A DNA stretch of 64,000 bases from Commensalibacter papalotli (GTDB lineage Bacteria > Pseudomonadota > Alphaproteobacteria > Acetobacterales > Acetobacteraceae). This document shows positions 54,708 to 64,000 of this stretch, piece by piece; positions within the stretch are counted from its first letter, which is position 1, and the number at the start of each line of letters is the position of its first letter. The notes below the pieces were generated by a model. That model ran no database searches. It was not told the origin of the DNA and worked only from the letters and a program-made list of their open reading frames with translations. The DNA lies in the NCBI RefSeq assembly GCF_947179115.1, contig NZ_CAMXCI010000001.1, positions 620,001-684,000 on the forward strand. Reading direction: 5' to 3'. Position numbers and translations under genes: made by a program.

Positions 54708-55235
54708 TTAGAATGGGATTTCATCATCTAAATCGTTATTTCCTGGCATAGAAGAATCCCAACCACCACCGCTTTCCTTATTTTTAGAAGAGGAAGATAT
54801 AGCTGGACGTGACGTTGGCGCCATTGGAGGAGAAGAAGCATAATCATCACCATATTGTCCCATATCATCTCCACCACCACTGCGGTTACTATCAAGCAAC
54901 ACAAGCTCGCCACGGAAACGATCTACAACAATTTCAGTTGTATAACGTTCCATCCCTTGTTGATCAGTCCATTTACGGGTTTTTAATTGCCCTTCGATAA
55001 AAACTTTACGCCCTTTGCGCAGGTATTTTTCTGCCACATCAGCCAATCGTTCATTGAAAATAACAACGCGATGCCATTCCGTACTTTCACGACGTTCACC
55101 AGTTTGACGATCATTCCAGCTGTCACTGGTCGCCAAGGTCAAATTAACAACTTTTGTGCCCATCTGAGTATTACGAACGTCTGGATCTTTTCCTAAATTA
55201 CCGACCAAGATTACTTTGTTAACACTGCCAGCCAT
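54708..55235 (-). CDS. ssb: Single-stranded DNA-binding protein
   Basis: 175 residues. N-terminal OB fold (about 1-110: MAGSVNKVILVGNLGKDPDV, WHRVVIFNERLADVAEKYL and FIEGQLKTRKWTDQQG) and a Gly/Ser-rich linker ending in the acidic tip DLDDEIPF that recruits partner proteins. AAGG stands upstream of the ATG. Central to replication and repair; uvrA lies nearby on the opposite strand, as often seen in alphaproteobacteria. Identification is certain. Confidence 0.98.
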   Translation of the reverse strand: MAGSVNKVILVGNLGKDPDVRNTQMGTKVVNLTLATSDSWNDRQTGERRESTEWHRVVIFNERLADVAEKYLRKGRKVFIEGQLKTRKWTDQQGMERYTTEIVVDRFRGELVLLDSNRSGGGDDMGQYGDDYASSPPMAPTSRPAISSSSKNKESGGGWDSSMPGNNDLDDEIPF

Positions 55236-55441
55236 TATTTCTTTACCTTATCAATTTTTTTTCAAATACACTTCTTTATACGTTTTTCTTTGCATAAGTT
55301 CAAAACTTTTAATTATTTTCGCAAAAGCTATTTATATAATGCTTTTAAATTATTATATTAATCTATCTATCTTAAAAAGACCAAAGAGTATTACGAGAAA
55401 AACTCTTTTAACTACTTTAATTTTTTAAAATATTTACCTAT

Positions 55442-56245
55442 ATGATAAAGGTTGAAGAGTCTTCAGATATGCAAGAACTTATTAAATACACTCATTGCCC
55501 CCTTTGCCATGATACAAAAATGACGTTAATTCGTAATGAAAACTGTCAAAATCATAAACGCTGGATCGCTCCACTGTCTACTCAAATGGTGTGGTTATCA
55601 TGTAATTCTTGCAAACATATTTTCAGAGAAGGCTATTATACGCCAGAAGCTCTCGAAATTCTCTTTAAAGGTACCAATCCCGAACAACAAGTTGGATATC
55701 AAATTGAAAAGCAAAGACTTGTTTCTGCAAGAATGATTGATAAAGTTATCCCTTATCAAAATCATGGTGTGTGGCTAGATGTCGGTTTTGGTAATGGCTC
55801 TTTGTTATTTACAGCTTGTGAATACGGTTTTAAACCTATTGGTATTGATTTAAGAGAAGAAAATGTTACGAAATTACAATCATACGGTATCACAGCCTAT
55901 AAAGTAAACTTACTTCACGTCGATAGTGATGATCCCATTTCAGTAATCAGCATGGCTGACGTTCTTGAACATATCCCTTATCCCAAAGAGGCCTTGCAAA
56001 AAACTTTTGAATTATTGGGAAATAAAGGCGTATTATTTCTTTCCTTACCTAACTCTGAATCAATCATTTGGAAAATTCGTGATGCTCAAAACATCAATTA
56101 TTGTTGGAGTGAAATGGAGCATTACCACAATTTTTCAAGAACAAGACTATATAGCTTATTAAAAGAATGTGGTTTTATCCCAGTCAAATACGGTATCAGC
56201 GAAAGATATGGTATGGGTATGGAAATCGTTGCTATCAAAAAATAA
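55442..56245 (+). CDS. Class I SAM methyltransferase with zinc-ribbon N-terminus
   Basis: 267 residues. Two CxxC pairs at CPLC (about 20-23) and CNSC (about 54-57) form a probable zinc ribbon. The Methyltransf_23-type core has VWLDVGFGNGSLLF (motif I, around 104), IGIDLREENV and ADVLEHIPYPKEAL, LFLSLPN. Proteins of this kind often methylate sugars or small metabolites in surface-glycan synthesis. The start at 55442 or the ATG at 55469 are both possible. Single gene 81 bases ahead of uvrA. Substrate unknown. Confidence 0.83.
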   Translation: MIKVEESSDMQELIKYTHCPLCHDTKMTLIRNENCQNHKRWIAPLSTQMVWLSCNSCKHIFREGYYTPEALEILFKGTNPEQQVGYQIEKQRLVSARMIDKVIPYQNHGVWLDVGFGNGSLLFTACEYGFKPIGIDLREENVTKLQSYGITAYKVNLLHVDSDDPISVISMADVLEHIPYPKEALQKTFELLGNKGVLFLSLPNSESIIWKIRDAQNINYCWSEMEHYHNFSRTRLYSLLKECGFIPVKYGISERYGMGMEIVAIKK

Positions 56246-56326
56246 TCTAAATCATACTCTTTTTGTCAAGAATAGCATGATTTCTATTCAAAGTTATATT
56301 AGTATTCTTTAAAACCCTTAAACTTT

Positions 56327-59218
56327 ATGTATAAAATCATGAATTCAAAAACAATATCTCCTCTTACTACAATTGTTGTAAGAGGTGCAAAAGTCCATAA
56401 TTTAAAAAATATTGATGTTAATATCCCCAAGAATCAACTCACTGTCATTACCGGCCTATCTGGTTCAGGAAAATCATCACTAGCTTTTGATACAATTTAT
56501 GCTGAGGGTCAAAGACGTTACGTCGAAAGCCTATCGGCTTATGCTCGCCAATTTTTGGAACTCATGGGCAAACCAGACGTTGAATCAATCGAGGGTTTAT
56601 CTCCTGCTATTTCGATTGAACAAAAAACAACCTCTAAAAACCCACGTTCAACAGTTGGAACGATTACAGAAATTCATGATTATATGCGCTTGTTATGGGC
56701 ACGGGCAGGAACTCCTTACTCCCCTGCTACAGGACTACCCATCGAAGCTCAAACTGTCAGCCAAATGGTTGATCGGATTATGGAGCTACCTGTACAAACT
56801 CGATTAATGCTATTGGCTCCTGTAGTTCGTGCACGAAAAGGCGAGTATAAAAAGGAGCTGGCAGAGCTGCAACGCAGAGGGTTTACGCGCGTCAAAGTTG
56901 ACGGAAGTTTATATGATATTGATGATGTTCCAAACTTAAACCGCAAAATTAAACACACAATCGAAATAATTATCGATCGTGTTGTTATAAAACCAGAAAT
57001 CGAAGGTCGCCTTGCGGATAGTTTTGAAATTGCACTTTCTTTATCTGATGGATTGGCCAGCGTAGAAGAAGTATTGCGTGATGATGAAAAAAGAAAACCT
57101 CTGACATTAAGCTTCTCGGCCAGATATTCATGCCCAGAAAGTGGGTTTACCCTTGAAGAGATAGAGCCTCGACTTTTCTCTTTTAATGCACCGCAAGGGG
57201 CATGCACTGCCTGTGATGGTATCGGCACAGAAAGCTTCTTTGATCCACAGCTTATCGTTCCAAATTCTACACTATCTTTGAAAGATGGTGCGATTTTAGC
57301 GTGGAAAAATACATCTATGCCTTATTATCAACAAGCATTGGAAAGTATTGCTAAACATTTTAAACTCAATAGCGATACACCATGGGAAAAAATTCCAAAA
57401 GAAGTTCAAGATACTATTTTATATGGTTCACAAGATGATATTCCCATTACGTATCATGACGAAAAACAATCTTATACATTAAATCAACCCTTTGAAGGCG
57501 TGATAAAAAATCTAGAAAAACGCTATCATGCAACTGACAGCCACTCTGTAAAAGAAGAGTTAAATAAATATCGAGCCGACTATCCTTGTAAAACGTGCCA
57601 TGGGGCAAGATTAAAACCAGAAGCGTTATGCGTAAAGGTTGATCAAAAAAATATTGCTGAGATATCTGAACTTCCTATTCAACAAGCCCTAGATTGGTTT
57701 TCTAGTGTTGAAGGAACGCTTTCTCCACAAAAGGCTGAAATTGCACATCGTATCTTAAGAGAAATTATTGAGCGTTTACACTTCCTAAATGATGTAGGCC
57801 TTGATTATTTAACATTATCACGTGGTTCAGCCACCTTATCAGGTGGAGAAAGCCAACGTATTCGACTGGCTAGTCAAATAGGCTCTGGTTTGACAGGCGT
57901 TTTATACGTTCTTGACGAACCTTCAATTGGTCTACATCAAAGAGATAATGAGCGTTTATTGGGAACATTAGAACGCCTTAAAGGTCTTGGTAACACTTTG
58001 ATCGTTGTTGAACATGACGAAGATACCATCAAAGCTTCTGACTATCTGATTGATATGGGGCCTGCTGCTGGGATTCTAGGTGGAGAAGTGGTTGCTGTTG
58101 GCACACCACAAGAAGTTGAAAATAATCCCAAAAGCCTGACAGGTGATTACTTAAGCGGCCGAAAATCTATCCCAGTCCCAGAAAAACGTCGAAAACTGAA
58201 CAAAAAGCAATTATTAACACTTTCGGGAGCCACAGGGAACAACCTAAAAGATATCAGCGTTGATTTTCCTTTAGGAACCTTTATTGCTATTACAGGTGTA
58301 TCTGGAGGTGGCAAATCTACTTTAATCATTGATACTTTATATAAAGCACTCTCAAGACAATTAATGGGGTCAAATGCAGTTCCATCCCCATATAAAATTA
58401 TCAAAGGGTTGGAACATCTAGATAAAATTATTGATATTGACCAATCCCCTATTGGCCGTACACCTCGATCAAACCCAGCAACTTACACTGATCTATTTAC
58501 TCCTATTCGAGAATGGTTTGCTGAACTTCCTGAAAGTCGTGCCAGAGGTTATAAACCAGGACGTTTTTCCTTTAACGTCAAAGGAGGACGCTGCGAGGCT
58601 TGTCAAGGCGATGGGGTCATCAAGATCGAAATGCATTTCTTACCCGACATGTTTGTGACTTGTGACGCTTGTAAAGGGGCAAGATATAACCGTGAAACCT
58701 TAGAGATTAAATTCAAAGGCCACTCAATCGCCGATATTTTAAACCTATCTGTTGATGAAGCTGTACCATTATTTGAAGCAGCCCCACGTATTTATGATCG
58801 TTTAAACATCTTAAAACAAGTTGGGCTTGGTTATATTCATCTAGGACAGCAAGCCACTACTCTTTCAGGAGGAGAAGCACAACGAATAAAACTTTCCAAA
58901 GAATTGGCAAGACGCGCCACAGGAAGAACACTTTACATTCTTGATGAACCAACAACAGGATTACATACAGAAGATGTGCGTAAATTGTTAGAAGTTCTAC
59001 ATACATTGGTTGAGCAAGGAAATACTATTATTGTGATTGAGCATAATCTGGAAGTCATTAAAACAGCTGACTGGGTTATTGACCTTGGGCCAGAAGGTGG
59101 AAGTGGTGGTGGGCAAATTGTTGCTACAGGCACCCCTGAAAATATCGCCAAAGTCAAACAAAGTTATACGGGGAAATTCCTAAAGCCAATTTTGAACAAA
59201 AAAAATAATGCTAATTGA
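56327..59218 (+). CDS. uvrA: UvrABC nucleotide-excision repair ATPase UvrA
   Basis: Damage-recognition subunit of excision repair. 963 residues. Two ABC ATPase modules: Walker A GLSGSGKSSLAF (around 43) and GVSGGGKSTLI (around 660), signatures LSGGESQRIRLASQ and LSGGEAQRIKLSKEL. The zinc finger pairs are CPESGFTLEEIEPR...CTACDG, CKTCHGARL, CEACQGDG and CDACKGARY. Full length with no frame break. The stop codon overlaps the next gene by 11 bases. Start may be the second Met (MNSKTISPL). Identification is certain. Confidence 0.97.
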   Translation: MYKIMNSKTISPLTTIVVRGAKVHNLKNIDVNIPKNQLTVITGLSGSGKSSLAFDTIYAEGQRRYVESLSAYARQFLELMGKPDVESIEGLSPAISIEQKTTSKNPRSTVGTITEIHDYMRLLWARAGTPYSPATGLPIEAQTVSQMVDRIMELPVQTRLMLLAPVVRARKGEYKKELAELQRRGFTRVKVDGSLYDIDDVPNLNRKIKHTIEIIIDRVVIKPEIEGRLADSFEIALSLSDGLASVEEVLRDDEKRKPLTLSFSARYSCPESGFTLEEIEPRLFSFNAPQGACTACDGIGTESFFDPQLIVPNSTLSLKDGAILAWKNTSMPYYQQALESIAKHFKLNSDTPWEKIPKEVQDTILYGSQDDIPITYHDEKQSYTLNQPFEGVIKNLEKRYHATDSHSVKEELNKYRADYPCKTCHGARLKPEALCVKVDQKNIAEISELPIQQALDWFSSVEGTLSPQKAEIAHRILREIIERLHFLNDVGLDYLTLSRGSATLSGGESQRIRLASQIGSGLTGVLYVLDEPSIGLHQRDNERLLGTLERLKGLGNTLIVVEHDEDTIKASDYLIDMGPAAGILGGEVVAVGTPQEVENNPKSLTGDYLSGRKSIPVPEKRRKLNKKQLLTLSGATGNNLKDISVDFPLGTFIAITGVSGGGKSTLIIDTLYKALSRQLMGSNAVPSPYKIIKGLEHLDKIIDIDQSPIGRTPRSNPATYTDLFTPIREWFAELPESRARGYKPGRFSFNVKGGRCEACQGDGVIKIEMHFLPDMFVTCDACKGARYNRETLEIKFKGHSIADILNLSVDEAVPLFEAAPRIYDRLNILKQVGLGYIHLGQQATTLSGGEAQRIKLSKELARRATGRTLYILDEPTTGLHTEDVRKLLEVLHTLVEQGNTIIVIEHNLEVIKTADWVIDLGPEGGSGGGQIVATGTPENIAKVKQSYTGKFLKPILNKKNNAN

Positions 59219-59750
59219 TAAATATTTGCCTTCTTATCACTTTAGTGAACAGCACTCTATTATCGTTAATTCAATACCGATTAAGGTATTATCCGCTGCT
59301 GTTCATTATGATACTCAAAGTGATTATTTATTTAAAATTGCAATAATATTACGAGAATTACCCAATAGAATTCTAAAGAAAGATAACACTCAAACAATAA
59401 AATCCTTTAGCATGAAGCAATTCACATGTCTTGAAAAAGTGAATGAACAAGAAATTGTTTTCGGTTTATTAGGGCGCTTTTGGGAAATAAACTATGGATT
59501 AAGTCCTTGTCAACATACTCAAGACTTCATATCATTTAACCAACCTAAGTCAGCAAAGCTTGTTTTAAACTTTCACGTCACGCCTTTGAAACATGGGAAA
59601 ACATTACTATCAACTGAAACAAGAATATTTTGCATTGATAAATATTCTCTGCGAAGTTTTTCATATTATTGGTATTTAATTAGACCTGTCAGTGGATTTA
59701 TAAGGCATAGAATGTTAAAGGCCATAGCCAAAAATTGTCAAATTCTCTAA
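59208..59750 (+). CDS. Conserved hypothetical protein, possible START/SRPBCC-like, overlaps uvrA
   Basis: 180 residues; the ATG at 59208 lies 11 bases inside the end of uvrA, so translation is coupled. Text such as LLSTETRIFCIDKYSLRSFS (around 134) and YYWYLIRPVSGFIRHRMLKA fits a pattern TETRxF...YWxxIRPxSxxIRRxML that I recall from small lipid-binding-like (DUF2867 or SRPBCC-type) proteins, but this is weak. No signal peptide; one hydrophobic stretch. Real by coupling and length; function unknown. Confidence 0.55.
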   Translation: MLIDKYLPSYHFSEQHSIIVNSIPIKVLSAAVHYDTQSDYLFKIAIILRELPNRILKKDNTQTIKSFSMKQFTCLEKVNEQEIVFGLLGRFWEINYGLSPCQHTQDFISFNQPKSAKLVLNFHVTPLKHGKTLLSTETRIFCIDKYSLRSFSYYWYLIRPVSGFIRHRMLKAIAKNCQIL

Positions 59751-59862
59751 ATATCATTTTGTTTGGTTATATAATGAACCAATAACCCACTATGTTTAGT
59801 CTCAAAAATTAAAACTATTTATCGATAATCTTAACTCAACTAGCTCAATAAGAATATCAAAT

Positions 59863-60378
59863 TTACTTTGATGTTCTTGAACATTTCTCAATACTTTCCA
59901 GTTTATTATTTTTGAGCAAAAACTGACAATCATGATATTCTTTGAACGTATCATTTTTAAAGTAACGTGCTATCAAAAGTCTACTATTCTTTTGATAAAA
60001 TAACTGAATAAAAGTATTTTTACCTTCATCTGGATTAGATGTGAATTGATCCAGTAAGGCTGATAAATCTCGTTTATTTTCTAGATTGTTAAGCGTATAA
60101 TAACGGCATCCTGCACCACAACTATGCAATCCAAGATAATATTGCCCTGCAAAATTAATCTTTACTGGATCAACACGTTTTCCCAACTCATCAACCCACA
60201 TGTCTCCTTTGTAAGTATACCCTGATGGGATCTGAATAGGTTCCTTAGAAACATCTATTCTATACTGATCAAATAGCACCTGATTTTTGTTGAAAGAGTT
60301 AACATCAGTTGCCAATGCATTATTGATGCTGCTTCCAAAGAGTAAAATAGGAAATAAAAATAATTTATAAAATTTCAT
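59863..60378 (-). CDS. Secreted hypothetical protein with GCGxGC-like motif
   Basis: 171 residues from the ATG at 60378 (MKFYKLFLFPILLFGSSINNALA), a clear Sec signal peptide cleaved near ALA-TD; an upstream extension to 60408 would spoil it. The mature part has NFAGQYYLGLHSCGAGCRYYTL (around 85), similar to the NFAGxY...WGCGTGC theme of periplasmic proteins of unknown function. Two more Cys near the C-terminus suggest disulfides. It neighbours the Sel1 gene and may share its envelope context. No enzymatic assignment. Confidence 0.75.
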   Translation of the reverse strand: MKFYKLFLFPILLFGSSINNALATDVNSFNKNQVLFDQYRIDVSKEPIQIPSGYTYKGDMWVDELGKRVDPVKINFAGQYYLGLHSCGAGCRYYTLNNLENKRDLSALLDQFTSNPDEGKNTFIQLFYQKNSRLLIARYFKNDTFKEYHDCQFLLKNNKLESIEKCSRTSK

Positions 60379-60449
60379 CAAATTCTCAAAATATAATAAT
60401 AAGTTCATAATGTTAACGGTATGATTAATATATAATTATCATAATATTT

Positions 60450-61598
60450 TTATTGAAGCTCACCGTATGACTGACAACCTTGTTGGTTTTTATTTATGCA
60501 TGCTTGTTTAAAATACTCCTTGGCTTTATTTATATCTTTAGGAACACTATTACCGTCGTTATACATTACACCAAGGGCATATTAAGCATCGGCATTATTT
60601 TGCGCTGCAGCTTTCTCAAACCAGTCTTTTGCTTGGAAAACATCTTCATCAACACCATTACCATTGTAGTACATGGCGCCTAAGTTAAACTGAGCAAGAG
60701 CATTTTTTTGTCGTGCAGCTTTCTCTAACCATCTTTTCCCTTCGACATAATTTACTGGGCCACCTTGACCATTAACATACATCAAACCAACGTTACACTG
60801 AGCCTCGGGGCCTCCTAATTCTGCAGCTTTTTCATACAATTCCTTTGCCTTGATATAACTTTGAGGGACACCTTTACCTTCATAATACATCAAACCGATA
60901 TTGACTGTAGTAGCATCATATCCCATTGCGAGAGCTTTCAGAAAATACTCCATTGCCTTTTGATAATCTTGTGGCACCCCATGACCATCGTAATACATCA
61001 AACCCAGATTATTAAATGCACCTGTACTGCCATATTTAGCCGCTTCTTCGTATAGTTTTTTGGCTTTATCATAGTCTTTGGTAACGCCTTTCCCCTCATC
61101 ATACATTAAGCCAAGCCCATTATTAGCACGACCATACCCTTGCTGAATTGCTTTTTGAAACAACTCCTTACTCTTTACATAGTTATGAGGCAAAATTTTA
61201 CCTTCATAATACATTAATCCTAAATTCACTTGTCCCCGTGCATCTCCTAAAGAAACAGACTGTTCAAACAACTCTTTGGCTTTATCATAATCTTGAGGAA
61301 CGCCATTACCTGTATAATACATCCACCCAAGGTCTGCTAATGCTCTTGAATCTCCTTGTGCAATGGATTTTTCAAAGAGTTCTTTTGCTTTGGTATAATC
61401 ACGAATACCACCACCTCTATTTTCATAATACATATACCCCAGTTCATCTTGTGCTCTGGCATCCCCTTGATTTGCTTGCTGTTCTAAAACTGTTATATCT
61501 TTAGAAGTTATGGAGGTATTTTGCGCTTGAGCGAATGTGATTGGTAAAAAAGACAAAAAGCAAATTGCAAGTAATGTTTTTTTATTGGTATGCATCAT
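60450..61598 (-). pseudogene. Sel1-repeat protein gene interrupted by an in-frame stop
   Basis: The intact part (60582-61598) gives 338 residues: signal peptide (about 1-25, ending AQAQ), then eight Sel1-type repeats of 36 residues such as ADLGWMYYTGNGVPQDYDKA and VNIGLMYYEGKGVPQSYIKA. The stop TAA at 60582-60584 falls inside the next repeat (NADA_YALGVMYNDGNSVPKD). The same frame stays open for 43 further codons to the TAA at 60450-60452, adding repeat text ending QACINKNQQGCQSYGELQ. A CAA-to-TAA change (Gln is usual there) explains it. It may still make a shorter secreted scaffold. Confidence 0.8.
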
Positions 61599-62344
61599 GA
61601 ATTATATTCCAAATTATTATTTTGTAATAATAATTGGATTTATATCAGTTTTATAGAAAATATTATATATTGTTTAGAGCTATTTTATATTTCACGACTC
61701 TATTCGAAAATTATTTATACTTTAAACACCGACTGGTAAAACCTGAATTCAATTTAAAAAAATTTAAAATTGATCCAAAACCTAAACTTCGTTTTTTTGG
61801 GAGCACTTAATACATTTGAACAACATTAGAATGAGCTTCGGTATTTTTTTCAAAGTATCTGACAATAATCAAGCGATCTTATTAAATTGTCAAAACATAC
61901 CGAATATGCAAACACACACTCTTGGAAAATAAAATAGCCAACAATCGAATTCGAGCAAAAAAAGAACAACAACAGAGACTATTTAATACAATTTGCGATC
62001 ACATTACGCTCATTTTTCAAGCGTATTAATTTTTTATCTATTAAAATATTTTCAATTATAAACTCTAAATTAATATTTCGAATGATATGAATTTAAGCAC
62101 GTATTTTACTAATAAACCTCATTAATCTTACCTTTAAAATTATATTGCTTATAAAACAGACAGTCTGCTTAATTATTAGGCATATACAACGCTTATTTTC
62201 TAGTGTTTTCCTAATATTTCAATTTAATTTTTTACTGGACAACCCTGTATAAAATAGCTTTTAATATGCCCAGAAAAGACTAAATGACGCTATCTGAATA
62301 ATTAAGCAAATCCTTTTGCTTAATTTTATTTAAGAGAAAATAGA
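61599..62344. other. Long gene-free region, Sel1 gene to glnB
   Basis: 746 AT-rich bases, the longest gap in the window. Near the Sel1 start is an imperfect inverted repeat (61609-61637, CCAAATTATTAT/AATAATAATTGG). A 5-1-5 palindrome CAGACAGTCTG lies at 62157-62167, and a hairpin at 62300-62325. The only small frame (about 33 codons from near 61831) has no ribosome site. Probably holds the promoters of both flanking transcripts and the glnB leader. Confidence 0.6.
62300..62325 (+). promoter_or_regulatory. Leader hairpin just upstream of glnB
   Basis: Perfect 11-bp arms (62300-62310 and 62315-62325; AATTAAGCAAA/TTTGCTTAATT) with a 4-nt loop, 19 bases before the glnB start, followed by TTTATTT. 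It resembles a weak intrinsic terminator and could attenuate glnBA or mark the end of an upstream small transcript. Confidence 0.5.
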
Positions 62345-62686
62345 ATGATAAAAAAAATTGAAGCTATTATTAAACCTTTTAAATTAGATGAGGTTAAAGA
62401 AGCTTTACAAGAAATTGGTTTGCAAGGAATCACTGTTACCGAGGTAAAAGGTTTTGGCAGACAAAAAGGACATACCGAGCTTTATCGCGGTGCCGAATAT
62501 GTTGTTGATTTCTTACCCAAAGTAAAGATTGAGCTGGTTTGTAGCGAAGATTTAGTAGAACGTGCAGTTGAAATTATTATGAATACAGCACGCACAGGTC
62601 GCATTGGTGATGGAAAAATATTTGTAATCCCTGTCGAAAATGCCATTCGTATCCGAACAGGAGAAAGTGGCACCGAAGCTTTATAA
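62345..62686 (+). CDS. glnB: Nitrogen regulatory protein P-II
   Basis: 113 residues, the usual size of GlnB/GlnK. The T-loop GFGRQKGHTELYRGAEYVVDF carries Tyr51 for uridylylation, and the C-terminal B-loop has TGRIGDGKIFVIPVENAIRIRTGE. It senses 2-oxoglutarate and ATP and controls GlnE and NtrB. The gene precedes glnA by 85 bases, so GlnB is preferred over GlnK (which sits with amtB). AAGAGA ribosome site upstream. Identification is certain. Confidence 0.97.
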   Translation: MIKKIEAIIKPFKLDEVKEALQEIGLQGITVTEVKGFGRQKGHTELYRGAEYVVDFLPKVKIELVCSEDLVERAVEIIMNTARTGRIGDGKIFVIPVENAIRIRTGESGTEAL

Positions 62687-62771
62687 TTACTATCATTCAT
62701 ATAGACTCTGAAATAATGACCGATTACGGTTTTCATATTCTTAAGTCAAAGAGACACAGGAAGAATTAATA

Positions 62772-64000
62772 ATGTCTAACAATACAATGTCCGCCGATAC
62801 CCCAAAAGAAGAAGCCATTGCAAAAGTAATGGATATAATCCAAGAAAACTCTGTTGAATTTGTGGATTTCCGCTTTACAGACCCTTGTGGTAAATGGCAT
62901 CACACAACACAATATGTCACCACTATCAAAGCTGATATCTTTGAAGATGGAATTATGTTCGATGGCTCTTCTATCAAAGGATGGAAAGCTATTAACGAAA
63001 GTGACATGATCCTGATGCCAGATCCAACAACAGCAGTTATGGATCCATTCACAGCAAAACCTCAATTAATTTTAATTTGCGATATTATTGATCCAGCTAC
63101 GGGCGTTGCTTATAATCGTGATCCACGTTCTACAGCAAAACTTGCTGAACAATATTTAAGATCAACAGGGATTGGCGATACAGCATTCTTTGGTCCAGAA
63201 GCCGAATTCTTCATTTTTGACAATGTTAAATTTGGGACAGGCCCTAACTTTGCTATTCACCAATTGGACAGTATCGAAGGTCCTGGCTCAAACTTGAAAG
63301 ACTATCCAGAAGGCAATATGGGCCATCGTCCAGGTGTTAAAGGCGGATATTTCCCAGTTCCACCAGTAGATAGCGACAATGATCTTCGTGCTGAAATGTT
63401 AACCACTATGGGTGAAATGGGCCTTCCAATTGAAAAACAACATCACGAAGTTGCACAATCACAACATGAATTAGGGATTGAATTTTCAACATTAGTTCGC
63501 TCTGCTGATTACATGCAAATCTATAAATATTGTGTTCATAACGTTGCCCATTCCTATGGTAAAACAGCAACCTTTATGCCAAAACCAATTTATGGTGATA
63601 ACGGCACGGGTATGCATGTGCATCAATCTATTTGGAAAGATGGCAAACCCAATTTTGCTGGTAATGGATATGCAGATCTTTCAGATCAAGCACTTTATTA
63701 TATTGGTGGTATTATCAAACATGCCAAAGCATTAAATGCATTTACTAATCCATCAACCAATTCTTATAAAAGATTAATCCCAGGATTCGAAGCCCCTGTA
63801 CTTTTGGCATACTCAGCACGTAATCGTTCTGCTTCTTGTCGTATTCCATATGTGACCAGTCCAAAAGCAAAACGGGTTGAAATCCGTTTCCCAGATCCAA
63901 CGGCAAATCCATATCTAGCATTTGCAGCAATGTTAATGGCTGGGCTTGATGGTATTAAAAATAAAATCCATCCTGGCGATGCAATGGACAAAGATCTTTA
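62772..64000 (+). CDS. glnA: Glutamine synthetase type I, C-terminus cut by window edge
   Basis: ATP-dependent synthesis of glutamine from glutamate and ammonia. Open from the ATG at 62772 (AGGAAG about 9 bases upstream) to base 64000, 409 codons of about 470. Signatures present: MFDGSSIKGW (around 58), FFGPEAEFFIFD with the metal-binding Glu, PVPPVDS, GTGMHVHQS, NPSTNSYKRLIPGFEAPV and RIPY. The adenylylation-site region lies beyond the edge or just at it. Second gene of glnB-glnA. Note that sequence around the visible end includes a truncated codon. Confidence 0.96.
   Translation, partial: MSNNTMSADTPKEEAIAKVMDIIQENSVEFVDFRFTDPCGKWHHTTQYVTTIKADIFEDGIMFDGSSIKGWKAINESDMILMPDPTTAVMDPFTAKPQLILICDIIDPATGVAYNRDPRSTAKLAEQYLRSTGIGDTAFFGPEAEFFIFDNVKFGTGPNFAIHQLDSIEGPGSNLKDYPEGNMGHRPGVKGGYFPVPPVDSDNDLRAEMLTTMGEMGLPIEKQHHEVAQSQHELGIEFSTLVRSADYMQIYKYCVHNVAHSYGKTATFMPKPIYGDNGTGMHVHQSIWKDGKPNFAGNGYADLSDQALYYIGGIIKHAKALNAFTNPSTNSYKRLIPGFEAPVLLAYSARNRSASCRIPYVTSPKAKRVEIRFPDPTANPYLAFAAMLMAGLDGIKNKIHPGDAMDKDL

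Noticed and set aside
56270..56291. Hairpin GAATAG/CTATTC between the methyltransferase and uvrA
   Set aside because: Six weak pairs and no U-run; not a credible terminator.
61830..61932. Small frame of about 33 codons before glnB
   Set aside because: No ribosome-binding site, no hydrophobic or conserved pattern; expected by chance in this length.
62157..62167. CAGACAGTCTG palindrome as a nitrogen-regulator site
   Set aside because: Too short and unlike the TGCAC-type NtrC site; left as a bare observation.
1..64000. CRISPR array, prophage or insertion sequence
   Set aside because: No regularly spaced direct repeats, integrase, transposase or phage structural gene was seen.

Overview
The window is an AT-rich bacterial chromosome segment, to the eye well under 45% GC. 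It most resembles a low-GC member of the Acetobacteraceae, for example a Commensalibacter-like insect-gut acetic acid bacterium. That placement is inferred from a bacterial pyruvate decarboxylase, malate:quinone oxidoreductase, periplasmic-glucan genes and a gyrA-coaD-ppiB order; no database search was possible. Plasmid, phage, insertion-sequence and CRISPR signatures were not seen. Nearly all genes are chromosomal housekeeping or envelope functions.

Layout. 1-699 holds the N-terminal part of lepA. 783-10302 holds four DMT/EamA transporters around the rpmI-rplT-pheS-pheT translation operon: a YddG-like tandem pair downstream of pheT and a second type on the other side. Between the second pair lie a decayed membrane-protein gene and a ClbS/DfsB-like gene. 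10315-17285 has an aldo/keto reductase, two glycosyltransferase-like proteins with discoidin-like C-termini, a membrane-anchored TPR protein, a class I amidotransferase and a small conserved protein. 17429-21967 is ilvB-ilvN-ilvC plus miaA. 22133-24480 has serB and a solitary adenine methyltransferase. 24649-30464 holds the periplasmic glucan genes opgH and opgG/D, split by a divergent SulP transporter.

31956-38024 is the most unusual region. It is a compact five-gene operon that looks like an MCE/Mla lipid-transport system: a Cache-GAF-cyclase-like receptor, an MlaE-type permease, an ABC ATPase-like protein, an MCE protein and a TPR-like lipoprotein. The ATPase has lost Walker A, signature, Walker B glutamate and H-loop residues. 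The cyclase domain has lost both metal aspartates and the Asn/Arg pair. The permease carries an EF-hand-like loop on its N-terminal extension. The combination is coherent, conserved in length and reads as a derived system rather than decay.

38316-43461 has a tyrosine-phosphatase/fructosamine-kinase/methyltransferase operon (probable protein or sugar-amine repair), a repeat protein, a NadC-like pseudoenzyme and a Bcr/CflA exporter. 43521-48832 has mqo, a Wzm/Wzt-type polysaccharide exporter and pdc. 49383-55235 has tRNA-Lys, ppiB-coaD-gyrA, two small genes and ssb. 55442-61598 has a methyltransferase, uvrA with an overlapping small gene, a secreted protein and a Sel1-repeat gene interrupted by an in-frame stop. 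The window ends in glnB-glnA (glnA cut by the edge).

Several features recur: paralogue pairs, enzyme-fold proteins without catalytic residues, and genes broken by single nonsense codons. These suit a genome undergoing reduction in a host-associated niche; this is inference.
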